A stretch of 64,000 nucleotides of DNA from AP-15 sp035538335 (GCA_035538335.1 DATLKN010000022.1:108311-172310); one strand, 5' to 3'; numbered from the stretch's first letter, positions 1-9,439 are shown. The notes: generated by a model not told the origin, from the letters alone. Numbers and translations are program-made.

Positions 1-1521
1 CTGCTCCAGCGGCAATACGATCGTGAAGGTCGAGCCTTCCCCGGGCGTGCTCTCGACGGTGATGCGGCCGCCGAGCATCTCGCAGAACCGCTTGGTGATC
101 GCCAGGCCGAGCCCGGTGCCGCCATAGCGGCGCGTCGTCGAGGGATCGGCCTGGCTGAAGGCCTGGAACAGGCGGCTAAGCTGCTCCTCGGTCATGCCGA
201 TGCCGCTGTCGCGCACGATGAAGGAGATTTCGCGGTCGGCCGCCGCGACGATCACCGACAGCCGGCCGGCCTCGGTGAATTTGCTGGCATTGCTCAACAG
301 GTTGAGCAGGCTCTGCTTCAATTTCGTGCGGTCGGTGCGCAGCGGCGGCAGCCCCGGCGGACAATCGATCTCGAGCCGATTCCGGTTGACCGCAGCGAGC
401 GGCTCGACGATCGAGCGCACCTCGTTGACGAGCGTCGGAAGATCGACCTCTTCGAGATAGATCTCCATGCGGCCCGCCTCGATCTTCGACAGGTCGAGGA
501 TGTCGTTGATGAGGCTCAACAAGTGGCGCCCGGCGTGGGTGATCTTTTCGAGGTCCGGCAGAAACGCCTCCTGCCCCTCGTCCTGCGCCGTCTCGTAGAG
601 GATCTCGCTGTAGCCGATGATCGCGTTCAAGGGCGTGCGCAGCTCGTGGCTCATATTCGCGAGAAACGCCGATTTATGCTCGCTGACGGCGACGAGGTCG
701 CGGTACAGGCGGGCGAGCTCCGCTGATGTGCGGTTGACGTTGGCGGCGAGCGCTCCGAGCTCGTCGCGGTTTTCGATCTCGACGCTCTGCGTGAAGTCGC
801 CGGCCGCGATCTGCCGCAAGCTCGCCTCGATCTTCCGGATCGGGCCGATGATGGACCACGATATCGTGCGGCCGAGCAGCAGCGCGAGCGCGATCGCCGC
901 GAGCGCGAAGCCGATGAAGATCCGACGCGAGGCGTGAAACGCCCGCTCGCTCGCGGCGATCCCGGCGGCGCCCTCCTCGCTCGCCTTCGCGACGAGTTCG
1001 CCGGTCAGCCGCCGCAGCTCGCTCGCCAAGGGCTGCACCTGTTCGATCTGTAGCGCCCAGGCCTGGTCGACATTGCTGGCGCGCGTCAGATCGACAACTT
1101 TCTTTTCGATCTCGACAAAGCGGTCGTACTCCGTCTCGAATTGCCCGACGAGACCGCCCGCCCCCATGTTCCCGGCGCGCAACTGCTCGACTTCCCGGTG
1201 CAATCCGCCGAGCTGCTGCATCGCGTTGTCGAGCGTCTTCTGATCGGCGACGAGAAGCGCCGAGGAGATGCGGTAGAGCTCCGTCGTCGTGTCGATCTGC
1301 AATTGCCGGTAGGCGGCGATCTTGCGGTCTGCGGCGATCAGCTCCTCGGTGCGCTTGTTGGTCTGCCCGAGGACATGGAGACCCACGACCCCGACCATCA
1401 GCAGCAGCGCGACGATCGCAAAAAACGCCGCGAGCAGCTTCGCTTGGAGCCGTACCGGCAAGCGTGCGACCGGCCCGACCAGCGGATCGGCGAGCCGCAT
1501 CGCGCGCAGCTTCTCGTTCAT
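1..1521 (-). CDS. Membrane sensor histidine kinase (3' end outside window)
   Basis: Two-component sensor kinase read from ATG 1521; the last residues lie beyond base 1. A first membrane helix at about residues 28-50 and a second at about 201-220 enclose roughly 150 mostly helical extracytoplasmic residues, like a four-helix-bundle sensor. A HAMP linker follows (about 221-274), then a HisKA domain with the phospho-acceptor H292 in SHELRTPLN. The ATPase domain shows an N box (NLLSNASKFT), G1 (DSGIGM) and G2 (GGTGLGL). All catalytic boxes are intact, so it should autophosphorylate. The ligand cannot be read from sequence, and no partner response regulator is visible; it may lie past the left edge. 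It is transcribed leftward, separated by about 58 bp from the deacylase gene. Confidence 0.93.
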   Translation of the reverse strand, partial: MNEKLRAMRLADPLVGPVARLPVRLQAKLLAAFFAIVALLLMVGVVGLHVLGQTNKRTEELIAADRKIAAYRQLQIDTTTELYRISSALLVADQKTLDNAMQQLGGLHREVEQLRAGNMGAGGLVGQFETEYDRFVEIEKKVVDLTRASNVDQAWALQIEQVQPLASELRRLTGELVAKASEEGAAGIAASERAFHASRRIFIGFALAAIALALLLGRTISWSIIGPIRKIEASLRQIAAGDFTQSVEIENRDELGALAANVNRTSAELARLYRDLVAVSEHKSAFLANMSHELRTPLNAIIGYSEILYETAQDEGQEAFLPDLEKITHAGRHLLSLINDILDLSKIEAGRMEIYLEEVDLPTLVNEVRSIVEPLAAVNRNRLEIDCPPGLPPLRTDRTKLKQSLLNLLSNASKFTEAGRLSVIVAAADREISFIVRDSGIGMTEEQLSRLFQAFSQADPSTTRRYGGTGLGLAITKRFCEMLGGRITVESTPGEGSTFTIVLPLEQ

Positions 1522-1579
1522 TGCAGGAAAATATCCCGCGGCGCGGCGAAAATCCATCGACGCGCCGCGCGGCCGCCGG

Positions 1580-3031
1580 CTAGCCCGCGAGCTTGCGCAT
1601 TTCCTGCCGGCGCAGCGCGCGGCCGGGGCGTTCGCCCGTCGGCTGCTCGCCGCTCCATACGGGCCGGCCGTTGACGAAAACATGCTCGATGCCGGCGGCC
1701 GGCAAGGTCGGCGTCTCGAAAGTGGCGCGGTCGGCGACCGTCGCGGCATCGAATACCGTAATATCGGCTGCCGCCCCCTCGGCGATCAACCCGCGGCCCG
1801 ACAACCCGAATCGGCGGGCCGGAAGCGAGGTCATCCGGCGCACCGCCTCTTCGAGCGGGAAGAGCCCCACCTCGCGGCTGTAATGGCCGATGACGCGTGC
1901 GAAGGCGCCCCACAGCCGCGGATGCGGATGAATGTCGTGCGGCAGCCCGTCCGAGCCGATCATGGTATGCGGGAAAGCGAGCACCCGCCGGACATCCGCC
2001 TCGTCCATCATCCAATAAATGGCGCCCGCCGGCTGCAGCCGCCGCGCCGCTTCCTCGACGCCGACACCCCATTCGGCGGCGATCGCCGAAAGATCGCGGC
2101 CGGCGGCCTCGGGGACGCTCTTCGACCAGGTCACGAGGACTTTGGTCGCCGGCGCCAAGCGGTCGGGCCGCAGCACCGTGGAGGAGGCGATATAGGGATA
2201 GGCGTCGAGCCCGACCTCCTGCCGCGCCATCGCTGCGGCGATCAGCGGCAGCGTCTCGGCGGTGCGGCCGAAATTGTTCCGGCCGGTGACCTTGTGGTGC
2301 GAAATGACGACCGGCATGTGGCCGGCGCGCCCGGCGGCAAAGCTCTCTTCGAGGCTGTCGGCGACGCCTTCCCCCTCGTCGCGCATGTGCGTCGCATAGA
2401 TTGCTCCGGCGGGACCCAACAGCGTGGCGAGCGCCTCGATTTCCTCGCGCGGCGCGCCCGACGCCGGGGCGTAATAGAGCCCGCTCGACAAGCCGATCGC
2501 GCCGGCATCGAGGGCCTCGCGAAGCCGCGTCCGCATCACTTCGATCTCAGCCTTGTCGGCCGGCCGGTCGAGCGACGCCATGGCGCCGACCCGCAATGTC
2601 GAATGGCCGACGAGGCAGGCAGCGTTGACGGCGGGTGGCGCGGCATCGAGCGCGGCGAGGTAATCGGAAAAGCGCGGGTAGCGGAAATCCGCGGCCTCGC
2701 CGATCAGGTCGAGCGGCGGCGGCGGGGCGCGGTCGGGAATGAGCGGCGCGAGGCTTATGCCGCAATTGCCGGTGACGACGGTCGTCACCCCCTGGCTCGC
2801 CTTCATCGCCATCTCGGGGGTCGCGAAGAGTGCCCGGTCGTCATGTGTGTGCACGTCGATAAAACCGGGGGAGACGACCTTGCCAGAGCAATCGATCTCG
2901 CGCATGCCGGCGGCGGGCGCTGGCTTCCCGACCGCGGCGACGCGGTCGCCCGCGATCGTCACATCGGCGCGAAAGCGCGGCGCGCCGGTGCCGTCGATGA
3001 CCTCGCCGCCGCGCAGGATAAAACCGGTCAT
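1580..3031 (-). CDS. N-acyl-D-amino-acid deacylase (D-aminoacylase)
   Basis: Amidohydrolase-superfamily enzyme of 483 residues that should hydrolyse N-acyl-D-amino acids to D-amino acid and carboxylate. Seen: the metal motif PGFIDVHTHDD with H61 and H63, and the family signature VTTVVTGNCG, whose C90 corresponds to the metal-binding cysteine of characterised D-aminoacylases. Further metal histidines lie in YATHMRDEG and VISHHKVTG, and a late aspartate in GSDGLPHD. Length is normal for the family and there is no signal peptide, so it is cytosolic. Its ATG overlaps the stop of the upstream IlvD-type gene by 4 bp, implying translational coupling. Which acyl-D-amino acid is used is not visible. 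Confidence 0.88.
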   Translation of the reverse strand: MTGFILRGGEVIDGTGAPRFRADVTIAGDRVAAVGKPAPAAGMREIDCSGKVVSPGFIDVHTHDDRALFATPEMAMKASQGVTTVVTGNCGISLAPLIPDRAPPPPLDLIGEAADFRYPRFSDYLAALDAAPPAVNAACLVGHSTLRVGAMASLDRPADKAEIEVMRTRLREALDAGAIGLSSGLYYAPASGAPREEIEALATLLGPAGAIYATHMRDEGEGVADSLEESFAAGRAGHMPVVISHHKVTGRNNFGRTAETLPLIAAAMARQEVGLDAYPYIASSTVLRPDRLAPATKVLVTWSKSVPEAAGRDLSAIAAEWGVGVEEAARRLQPAGAIYWMMDEADVRRVLAFPHTMIGSDGLPHDIHPHPRLWGAFARVIGHYSREVGLFPLEEAVRRMTSLPARRFGLSGRGLIAEGAAADITVFDAATVADRATFETPTLPAAGIEHVFVNGRPVWSGEQPTGERPGRALRRQEMRKLAG

Positions 3032-4731
3032 CGCGCCTCTCCAAGCGGGTTCTTACGCAGGAAATCGAAGTCGCAGCCCCGGTCGGCCTGCAGGATCTGC
3101 TGCCGGTAGAGCCGGGCATAGCCGCGCTCGGGGATCGGCGGCGAGACGATCGTGCGGCGCGCCAGCTCCTCCGGCGCGACGAGGAGATCGAGGCGGCGCT
3201 CTTTGACCGAGAGGTGGATGCGGTCGCCGTTCTCGACCTTGGCGAGCGGGCCGCCCGAGGCCGCATCCGGCGTCACGTGCAGCACGATCGAGCCGTAGGC
3301 GGTGCCGCTCATCCGCGCGTCCGAGATCCGCACCATGTCCTTGACGCCGGCGCGCGCGAGCTTTTGCGGGATCGGCAGATAGCCGGCCTCCGGCATGCCG
3401 GAGGGGCTCGCGGGTCCGGCATTCTGGAGGACGAGAAAGTCCTCGGGCGTGACGTCGAGGCCGGGATCGTCGATGCGCGCCGACAGATCCTCGAGCGAAG
3501 AAAAGACGACCGCCCGGCCTTCCTTCTCGAAGAGCTGCGGATCGGCGGCGGAGCGCTTGAAGATCGCGCCCTTGGGAGCAAGCGAGCCGAACAGCGCGAC
3601 GAGGCCGCCATTCTGCTGCAGCGGCTCGGCAAGCGGACGGATGACCGAGCGGTCTACCGGCCCCGCCGGCGCGGCGAGGCGCTCGGCGAGGCTCTCGCCG
3701 CTGACGGTAACGCAATCGAGATTGAGCAACGGCTTCAGCTCGCGCATGACGGCGCCGATGCCGCCCGCGGCGAAGAGATCCTCCATATAGTGCGGACCGG
3801 TCGGTTTCAAATCGACGATGACCGGGGTCGATTCGCTGACCTCGTTGAGCCGGTGCAAATCGAGCTCGATGCCGGCCCGGCCGGCGATCGCGGTCAGGTG
3901 AATGACCGCATTGGTCGAGCCGCCGATCGCCATCAAGACGCGCAGCGCATTCTCGACCGCGGCGGGCGTGACGATGCGCTCGGGTGTCAGGCCGCTTTTC
4001 GCGAGCGCCATCGCGGCGCGGCCGGTCGCCTCGGCGGCGCGCAACCGGTCGGCATGCACGGCCGGGATGGCCGCGGTGCCCGGCAGGATCATGCCGAGCG
4101 CCTCGGCGAGCGAGGCCATCGTGCTCGCCGTTCCCATCACCGCGCAGGTCCCGGCCGTCGTCGCGAGATTGCCCTCGATATCGTCAATGTCGGCGGCGGC
4201 GATCTCGCCGGCGCGGTATTTGGCCCAAAAGCGGCGGCAATCGGTGCAGGCGCCGAGCCGCTCGCCGCGCCAGCGCGCCGTCAGCATCGGCCCGGCAACG
4301 AGCCCGATCGCCGGCCGGCCGGCCGATAGCGCCCCCATCAGCTGCGCCGGCACCGTCTTGTCGCAACCGCCCGCGAGGACGACCGCATCCATCGGCTGGG
4401 CGCGGATCATCTCTTCGGTGTCGATCGCCATCAGGTTGCGAAACATCAGGCTCGTCGGGTTCAGAAAAACTTCGCCCAAGGAGATCGTCGGGAATGCAAC
4501 GGGCAGCCCGCCCGCCGCCAGGACGCCGCGCTTGACCGCCTCGATCAGCTCGGGAAAGTGCCGGTGACAGTTGTTGAATCCTGAAGAACTGTCGGCGATG
4601 CCGATGATCGGGCGTGCCAAAATGTCGCTCGAATAGCCCATCGAGCGGGCGAACGAGCGGCGCAGATACAGTGCGAAATCGGGATCGCCGTAATTCGTCA
4701 GACCGCGCGCGATGCCGACCGGATCGGTCAT
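3028..4731 (-). CDS. IlvD/EDD-family dehydratase, probably sugar-acid dehydratase
   Basis: Fe-S dehydratase of 567 residues in the family of dihydroxy-acid dehydratase, L-arabonate/D-xylonate dehydratase and 6-phosphogluconate dehydratase. The three cluster cysteines are visible: C55 (NNCH), C123 in GGCDKT and C196 in AGTCAVMG; K125 is the lysine expected to be carbamylated. I start at ATG 4731 because GAGGAA lies 5-7 bases upstream; an earlier in-frame ATG (4788) would add 19 atypical residues. The gene overlaps the D-aminoacylase start by 4 bp. Pairing with a catabolic deacylase, with no branched-chain biosynthetic genes nearby, favours catabolism of a sugar acid over isoleucine/valine synthesis. 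The substrate is inferred only. Confidence 0.85.
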   Translation of the reverse strand: MTDPVGIARGLTNYGDPDFALYLRRSFARSMGYSSDILARPIIGIADSSSGFNNCHRHFPELIEAVKRGVLAAGGLPVAFPTISLGEVFLNPTSLMFRNLMAIDTEEMIRAQPMDAVVLAGGCDKTVPAQLMGALSAGRPAIGLVAGPMLTARWRGERLGACTDCRRFWAKYRAGEIAAADIDDIEGNLATTAGTCAVMGTASTMASLAEALGMILPGTAAIPAVHADRLRAAEATGRAAMALAKSGLTPERIVTPAAVENALRVLMAIGGSTNAVIHLTAIAGRAGIELDLHRLNEVSESTPVIVDLKPTGPHYMEDLFAAGGIGAVMRELKPLLNLDCVTVSGESLAERLAAPAGPVDRSVIRPLAEPLQQNGGLVALFGSLAPKGAIFKRSAADPQLFEKEGRAVVFSSLEDLSARIDDPGLDVTPEDFLVLQNAGPASPSGMPEAGYLPIPQKLARAGVKDMVRISDARMSGTAYGSIVLHVTPDAASGGPLAKVENGDRIHLSVKERRLDLLVAPEELARRTIVSPPIPERGYARLYRQQILQADRGCDFDFLRKNPLGEAR

Positions 4732-5017
4732 GGCTTCCTCCGAAAGGTGACGCGGCCGAGCTTGCCGCGCGAGCCCGATCCGGGGCAAGCCCCGCGGTCA
4801 CCCGGCCCTTGTCATCGTGCCGGCGAAACACCACTTCGACATTCACGGAAAACGCGAACGACCGATGGCGGTGTTCGTCGCGGCGGTCAGGGTCGATGCC
4901 TCTCAAGCCTTCTGCCAGCAAACTCGGGCGGTTGGAATTCATTTGTCTTGAGCGCGTTAACGGAGATGGGACCCTGTCACCGGCCACGATAGACAAGCCG
5001 GAGGCGAACAATCATGG

Positions 5018-5398
5018 GTGAACTCAATGGCTAAGCCGAAGAGAGGGCGGTCCACCGCCGCGATCGACGATCACGTCGGCGCACGCATCCGCGAGCGCCG
5101 CATCATGTTGGGCCTGACCCAGCAGCAGCTCGCCGAGATGATCGGCGTCACCTATCAGCAGGCCCACAAATACGAGCGCGGGATCAACCGGGTCTCGGCC
5201 GGCAGGCTGTTCGAGATCGCCAAGGCGCTGAGCGCCCCGATCAGCTATTTCTACGAGGGGGTCGGCCAGGAAGGCCCGCGCCAGGCGACCCCGCACCAGC
5301 GCATGCTGCTCGAGATCGCGCGCAATTTCGCCGAGATCCATAACGAGAAGCATCAGGAAGCGGTCAGCCAGCTGGCGCGGGCGCTCGCCGGCCGCTGA
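5018..5398 (+). CDS. XRE-family transcriptional regulator
   Basis: DNA-binding regulator of 126 residues (123 if ATG 5027 is used). A lambda-repressor-type helix-turn-helix covers about residues 22-75 (core IGVTYQQAHKYERG), followed by a short helical tail resembling the HipB-like regulators common in Rhizobiales. It is divergent from the IlvD/deacylase pair, which it may control; that is inference. Start choice is awkward. GGAGG at 5000-5004 is best placed for ATG 5014, but that frame stops after six codons (TAA 5032-5034), overlapping both real starts GTG 5018 and ATG 5027. Coupling through this micro-frame is possible. Confidence 0.88.
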   Translation: MNSMAKPKRGRSTAAIDDHVGARIRERRIMLGLTQQQLAEMIGVTYQQAHKYERGINRVSAGRLFEIAKALSAPISYFYEGVGQEGPRQATPHQRMLLEIARNFAEIHNEKHQEAVSQLARALAGR

Positions 5399-5401
5399 CC
5401 A

Positions 5402-5425
5402 CCTGCGGCCGAGCCGAGCCGCAGG
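5402..5425 (+). terminator. Hairpin just after the XRE gene
   Basis: CCTGCGGC at 5402-5409 can pair with GCCGCAGG at 5418-5425, an 8-bp perfect stem with an 8-base loop, three bases after the stop codon. No T-tract follows, so intrinsic termination is uncertain; it could act as a Rho-assisted stop or an mRNA end. Confidence 0.35.
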
Positions 5426-5684
5426 CTGCGCGATCGGCGCCGAGACCAGAATAGGCCTCGATTCGCGCCAAGCGGCGTGGCCTGCGACCAGCGCAGCATA
5501 ATAAACGCTGAGACAGTGCAAGGCCGCCGCTTCTTCGGTAGCGGCGGCCGGCGTGGGCGTCTTGCCCGAGCGCGCCGCCATGCCTCGCGCGCAAGGCTTG
5601 CGCGCGACCCGACAGGCTATGCTAATTTCCCAGCCGAGGGCCCGCAACAAGCAAGCGGCCCGACAAAACGCAGCAGGTGAGGGA

Positions 5685-6986
5685 ATGTCTCAGGATCCAT
5701 CGAGCCCATCGGGTGCCACATCCGCGTTCCGCTGGTGGCAGCTGGTGATTGGCATCATCTGCATGGTGATGATCGCCAATCTGCAATATGGCTGGACGCT
5801 GTTCGTCAACCCGATCGACCAGAAGTACCATTGGGGAAGGGCGGCGATTCAGGTGGCGTTCAGCATCTTCGTCGCGCTCGAGACGTGGCTGACGCCGATC
5901 GAAGGCTGGCTGGCCGATGCGCTTGGTCCGCAGCGCGGGCCGAAACTCGTTGTGGCGGTCGGCGGCGTGGTGTTCGCGATCGGCTGGATCGTCAACTCTT
6001 TCGCCGGCACTCTGGGGATGCTCTATTTCGGCTCGGCGCTGACCGGCGTCGGGGCCGGTGCGGTCTATGCGACGGCGGTGGGAAATTCCGTCAAATGGTT
6101 TCCCGATCGGCGCGGCTTGGCGGTCGGACTGACCGCGGCCGGGTTCGGAGCAGGCGCGGCGCTGACCGTCATCCCGATTCGCGCAGTCATCGGGTCGAGC
6201 GGCTACGCGAGCGCGTTCTTCTGGTTCGCTGTCGTGCAAGGGGCGGTCGTGTTCGTGCTCGCATGGTTCCTGCGCGCGCCTCTGCCGGGCGAGACGCCGA
6301 GCTCGGTGCCGCCGAAGGTAGCGCAAACGGCGCAGAGCTACTCGCCGCAGCAAATGCTGGCGACGCCGGTCTTCTGGGTGCTCTACGTGATGTTCATCCT
6401 GGTCGCGGCGAGCGGCTTGATGGCGACCGCACAGATCGCGCCGATCGCCAAGGATTACGGGGTCGCCAACATCGTGCTGCTGTGGGGCGGCACGACACTG
6501 ACGATTGCGCTGCTCGTCGACAACGTCTGCAACGGCGCCGCACGACCGCTGTTCGGCTGGGTTTCGGACAATATCGGGCGCGAGAACACGATGGCGATCG
6601 CCTTCGGACTGGGCGGGATAAGCTACTGGCTGCTCGGCGCGGCAGGCAGCAGCCCGTGGGCGTTTGTCCTCTTCGCCGGCCTGATCTTCCTGACCTGGGG
6701 CGAGATCTTCAGTCTCTTCCCGTCGACCTGCACCGACACGTTCGGGCCTAAATACGCAACGGCGAATCTGAGCTTCCTCTATACGGCCAAAGGTGCCTCG
6801 GCCTTCCTGGTGCCGGTGGCCAACATCATCAAGTCGCATACCGGCAGCTGGCACATGGTGTTCCTCATCACCGCAATCATGAATTTCATCGTCGTGGCGC
6901 TGGCGCTCTTCGTGCTTAAGCCGCTGCGGACGCGGCAGATGGAAGAGGTCGGCGGCGGAATCCCCGGGGCGCGGCCGGCAGTGTGA
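5685..6986 (+). CDS. MFS transporter, oxalate/formate antiporter-like (OFA) family
   Basis: Twelve-helix secondary transporter of 433 residues in the inner membrane. Seen: alternating hydrophobic helices starting at about residue 15, with the family-typical first-helix region NLQYGWTLFVNP and the cytoplasmic loop WFPDRRGLAVGL between helices 4 and 5. OFA carriers exchange small carboxylates such as oxalate, formate or pyruvate. Start at ATG 5685 follows GGTGAGGG; earlier in-frame codons would add an Arg-rich non-membrane leader. It converges on the gentisate operon, so uptake of an aromatic or organic acid for that operon is plausible but unproven. Confidence 0.85.
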   Translation: MSQDPSSPSGATSAFRWWQLVIGIICMVMIANLQYGWTLFVNPIDQKYHWGRAAIQVAFSIFVALETWLTPIEGWLADALGPQRGPKLVVAVGGVVFAIGWIVNSFAGTLGMLYFGSALTGVGAGAVYATAVGNSVKWFPDRRGLAVGLTAAGFGAGAALTVIPIRAVIGSSGYASAFFWFAVVQGAVVFVLAWFLRAPLPGETPSSVPPKVAQTAQSYSPQQMLATPVFWVLYVMFILVAASGLMATAQIAPIAKDYGVANIVLLWGGTTLTIALLVDNVCNGAARPLFGWVSDNIGRENTMAIAFGLGGISYWLLGAAGSSPWAFVLFAGLIFLTWGEIFSLFPSTCTDTFGPKYATANLSFLYTAKGASAFLVPVANIIKSHTGSWHMVFLITAIMNFIVVALALFVLKPLRTRQMEEVGGGIPGARPAV

Positions 6987-6991
6987 CGGCG

Positions 6992-7543
6992 CTAACCGGT
7001 CGGCAGCGGGAACTCGTCGAGATAGCCGAGGTAGTCCTCTTCGACATCGATCTCGGTCGCGTCGAGGAGACGGACGAGGCCGTTATAGAAGGCGATCGTC
7101 AGCAACAGATCGACTAGCCGCTCGTTGTCGAGGTCAGCGTTGAGCGCGGCAAACGTCTCGCCTGAGAGCCCGGAGCCGCTCGTCATCTCGCGCGCCGCGG
7201 CGAGCACGGTGCGGGCGAGCGGCTCGAGGCCGCTTGGACGGCCCGCGCTCTCCTCTGCGACCGCCCGGATATCGTCATCGCCGACCCCGAATTCGCGCCC
7301 GATCTTGACGTGGTGCGAAAAGCCGTAGCGCGACTTCGTCAAATAGGCGACCTGCAGGATCGCAAGTTCGCGCAGCCGCGGATCGAGGCGGCTGCCGTCG
7401 CGGATGAACCGCGCCAGGCCGTTCATGCTGCGCGCGGCGCGCGGGCTGTGCGCCAGCATCCGGTAGAGATTGATGTTGCGCGCCAGCAGATCCCGGTGCT
7501 CGGGCAACAGGTCGGAGCGGTCGAGATAGGGCAGCCTCGCCAT
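6992..7543 (-). CDS. Carboxymuconolactone decarboxylase (AhpD-like) family protein without redox cysteines
   Basis: Small helical protein of 183 residues. The region ELAILQVAYLTKSRYGFSHHVKIG matches the CMD/AhpD core with its conserved histidine. The CxxC cysteines of AhpD peroxidase members are absent: the positions read T-K-S-R. A peroxidase role is therefore unlikely; decarboxylase or hydrolase-like roles known in this family remain possible. It is last in the four-gene operon with gentisate dioxygenase, 18 bases after the SDR stop, so a step in aromatic degradation is the natural guess. The exact reaction is unknown. Confidence 0.75.
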   Translation of the reverse strand: MARLPYLDRSDLLPEHRDLLARNINLYRMLAHSPRAARSMNGLARFIRDGSRLDPRLRELAILQVAYLTKSRYGFSHHVKIGREFGVGDDDIRAVAEESAGRPSGLEPLARTVLAAAREMTSGSGLSGETFAALNADLDNERLVDLLLTIAFYNGLVRLLDATEIDVEEDYLGYLDEFPLPTG

Positions 7544-7561
7544 CTTTTGAGCCTCCCGTCC

Positions 7562-8365
7562 TCAACCGGGCTCGCGCTCGGGGCCGACGAGGCTCGCCCC
7601 GCCATCGACGACGAGCGTTTGGCCGGTGATGTAGCGCGCCTCGTCCGACAACAGAAAGCGCACCGCGCGGCCGATGTCCCAGCCGGTCCCTTCGATGCCG
7701 AGCACCGACGCCTTGCGCCGCGCCTCGCGGCCGGCGGCGGTCATCTGCCGGGTGTAGACCATCGGCGTATAGACCGGGCCCGGCGCGACGCAATTGACCC
7801 GGATGCCGTCCCGGCCGTGATCGACGGCCATCGCCCGCGTCAGCGCGATGACGGCGCCCTTGGAGGTCGAATAGGCGGTAAGCCCGCGCGGTCGCAGGGC
7901 CGAGATCGACGAGACGTTGACGATCGCCCCGCCTCTTCCGCCCGCGCGCATCGCCGGGATCGCGTGCCGGGAGGCGAAAAACATACTCTCGGTGTTGACG
8001 CGCATGACGCGGCGCCAATCCTCGCGCGGCATGTCGACGACGCTGCCGCGGCCGCCGATGCCGACGTTGTTGTCCAGGCAATCGAGGCGCCCGAACCGCC
8101 GCACCGCCTCGGCGACCATGGCGCGCGCCTCGTCTTCGACCGTCACGTCGGCGGCGAAAGCGGCGGCGCTGCCGCCCTCCTCGGCGATCATCGCGACGGT
8201 GCGCTCGGCTGCCTCGCGCGCGATATCGACGACGAGCACCTGCGCCCCGGCGCGGGCCAACAGGATCGCGGCGGCCCGGCCGTTGCCGATCCCGTCCTCG
8301 GCGGCGCCGCCGCCGGTCACGATCGCCGCCTTGCCGGCAAAGCCGCGCTCGTCGCTGTCGGGCAT
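7562..8365 (-). CDS. SDR-family NAD(P)-dependent oxidoreductase
   Basis: Classical short-chain dehydrogenase of 267 residues. The Rossmann motif TGGG(x4)GIG lies at about residues 17-27, NNVG replaces the usual NNAG, and the active-site Ser (NVSSIS) and YxxxK (YSTSK) are present. The C-terminus has the usual GQTLVVDGG. It lies between the gentisate dioxygenase and CMD-family genes, same strand, with 24- and 18-base gaps. In this context it may oxidise an alcohol or dihydrodiol intermediate of the aromatic pathway. Substrate is not deducible. Confidence 0.85.
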   Translation of the reverse strand: MPDSDERGFAGKAAIVTGGGAAEDGIGNGRAAAILLARAGAQVLVVDIAREAAERTVAMIAEEGGSAAAFAADVTVEDEARAMVAEAVRRFGRLDCLDNNVGIGGRGSVVDMPREDWRRVMRVNTESMFFASRHAIPAMRAGGRGGAIVNVSSISALRPRGLTAYSTSKGAVIALTRAMAVDHGRDGIRVNCVAPGPVYTPMVYTRQMTAAGREARRKASVLGIEGTGWDIGRAVRFLLSDEARYITGQTLVVDGGASLVGPEREPG

Positions 8366-8389
8366 GCGAGCCTCCCTCTTTCGCCGGGG

Positions 8390-9439
8390 TCAGGCGTTGC
8401 CGCGCGCCTCCCGCCACAGCCCCAATTTTTCCTGGACCGGCCGATCGGAGAAGCTGAACAGCACCGCTTCGGCTTCGGCGTGGTGGGTCGCCGCCATCCA
8501 GCTCGGCACGACGAAGATGTCGCGCGGCCGCCAGCGCAGCACGGTATCGCCGACACGGGTTTCGCCATGTCCCTCGACCGCGACGAACACGGTGCCGTCG
8601 GTCGAACGGTAGGGGCGAGTCGAAAACCCCTTCGGCAGCAGCTGCACGAAGGTGCCGATCGTCGGCATCGCCCAATCGCCGGAGGCCGGGTTCACGTAGC
8701 GCAATTTATGCCCGTGATAGGGGTCGGGATCGTCGTTGCGGGCGAGCGTCGACAGCGATTCGCGCGTGCGCTCGTAGGGATAATTGAAGACCGGCGAGGT
8801 CTTGACCTGCGGCCGCCAATCGATGGGCGCGAGATTGTTGCCGAAACGCGCGCCGCTGTCGCCCTCCGGCCGGGTCACGGCCTGCATTTCGGCGGCGCCG
8901 GGCTCGGCGAAGCTCGCGTCGAGGAGGCTCACGAGCGGAACGTCGAGCCCGTCGAGCCAGACCATCGGGCGATCGGTCTCGTTGCCATGGTCGTGCCAGG
9001 TCCAGGACGGCGTGATGACGAAATCGCCCGGCCGCATTGTCGTGCGTTCGCCGTCGACCGCGGTATAGGCGCCCTCGCCCTCGATGATGAAGCGAAGCGC
9101 CGACTGGCTGTGGCGATGCGCCGGCGCCACCTCGCCGGGCAGGATCAGCTGCAGCCCGGCGAACAGCGAATGAGTGATCGAGGGCTGTCCCGAAAGACCG
9201 GGATTTTGCAGGATCAGCACGCGCCGTTCTGCCTCTTTCGCGGTGATGAGCCCGCCGGCTTCCATCAGATAGGGCCGCACCTCGCTGTCGTAATGCCACA
9301 CGGCCGGCCGGCACGGCGTCACCGGCTCGCGCGTCACCAGCGAATGCAGCTTTTCCCAGAGCGGCGCCAGATTTGCCCCGGCGATCCGGCCGTAGTAGGC
9401 GCGGCGCTCGGGGGAGGCCGTCGCGGCTTCGCTCGACAT
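8390..9439 (-). CDS. Gentisate 1,2-dioxygenase
   Basis: Bicupin Fe(II) ring-cleavage dioxygenase of 349 residues, converting gentisate (2,5-dihydroxybenzoate) to maleylpyruvate. The N-terminal cupin shows PAHRHSQSALRFI, with iron ligands H108 and H110 and a third histidine in WHDHG (H149 or H151), plus the family-typical surrounding sequence. The second cupin (about residues 240-349) lacks a clear HxH, as usual in this family. ATG 9439 lies four bases after the aldolase stop. No maleylpyruvate isomerase or fumarylpyruvate hydrolase is visible in the window, so the rest of the pathway must be elsewhere. Related 1-hydroxy-2-naphthoate or salicylate dioxygenases are an alternative. Confidence 0.87.
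   Translation of the reverse strand: MSSEAATASPERRAYYGRIAGANLAPLWEKLHSLVTREPVTPCRPAVWHYDSEVRPYLMEAGGLITAKEAERRVLILQNPGLSGQPSITHSLFAGLQLILPGEVAPAHRHSQSALRFIIEGEGAYTAVDGERTTMRPGDFVITPSWTWHDHGNETDRPMVWLDGLDVPLVSLLDASFAEPGAAEMQAVTRPEGDSGARFGNNLAPIDWRPQVKTSPVFNYPYERTRESLSTLARNDDPDPYHGHKLRYVNPASGDWAMPTIGTFVQLLPKGFSTRPYRSTDGTVFVAVEGHGETRVGDTVLRWRPRDIFVVPSWMAATHHAEAEAVLFSFSDRPVQEKLGLWREARGNA

Noticed and set aside
1322..3109. Long rightward frame of about 595 codons opposite the deacylase
   Set aside because: It is antisense to a gene with clear family motifs, has Arg/Ala-rich random composition and no domain. Such frames are expected in GC-rich DNA; similar ones at 13961-15607 and 38848-40239 were also dropped.
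3028..4731. Branched-chain amino acid dihydroxy-acid dehydratase (IlvD)
   Set aside because: The neighbourhood is catabolic and there are no ilv genes; sugar-acid dehydratases share the same motifs.
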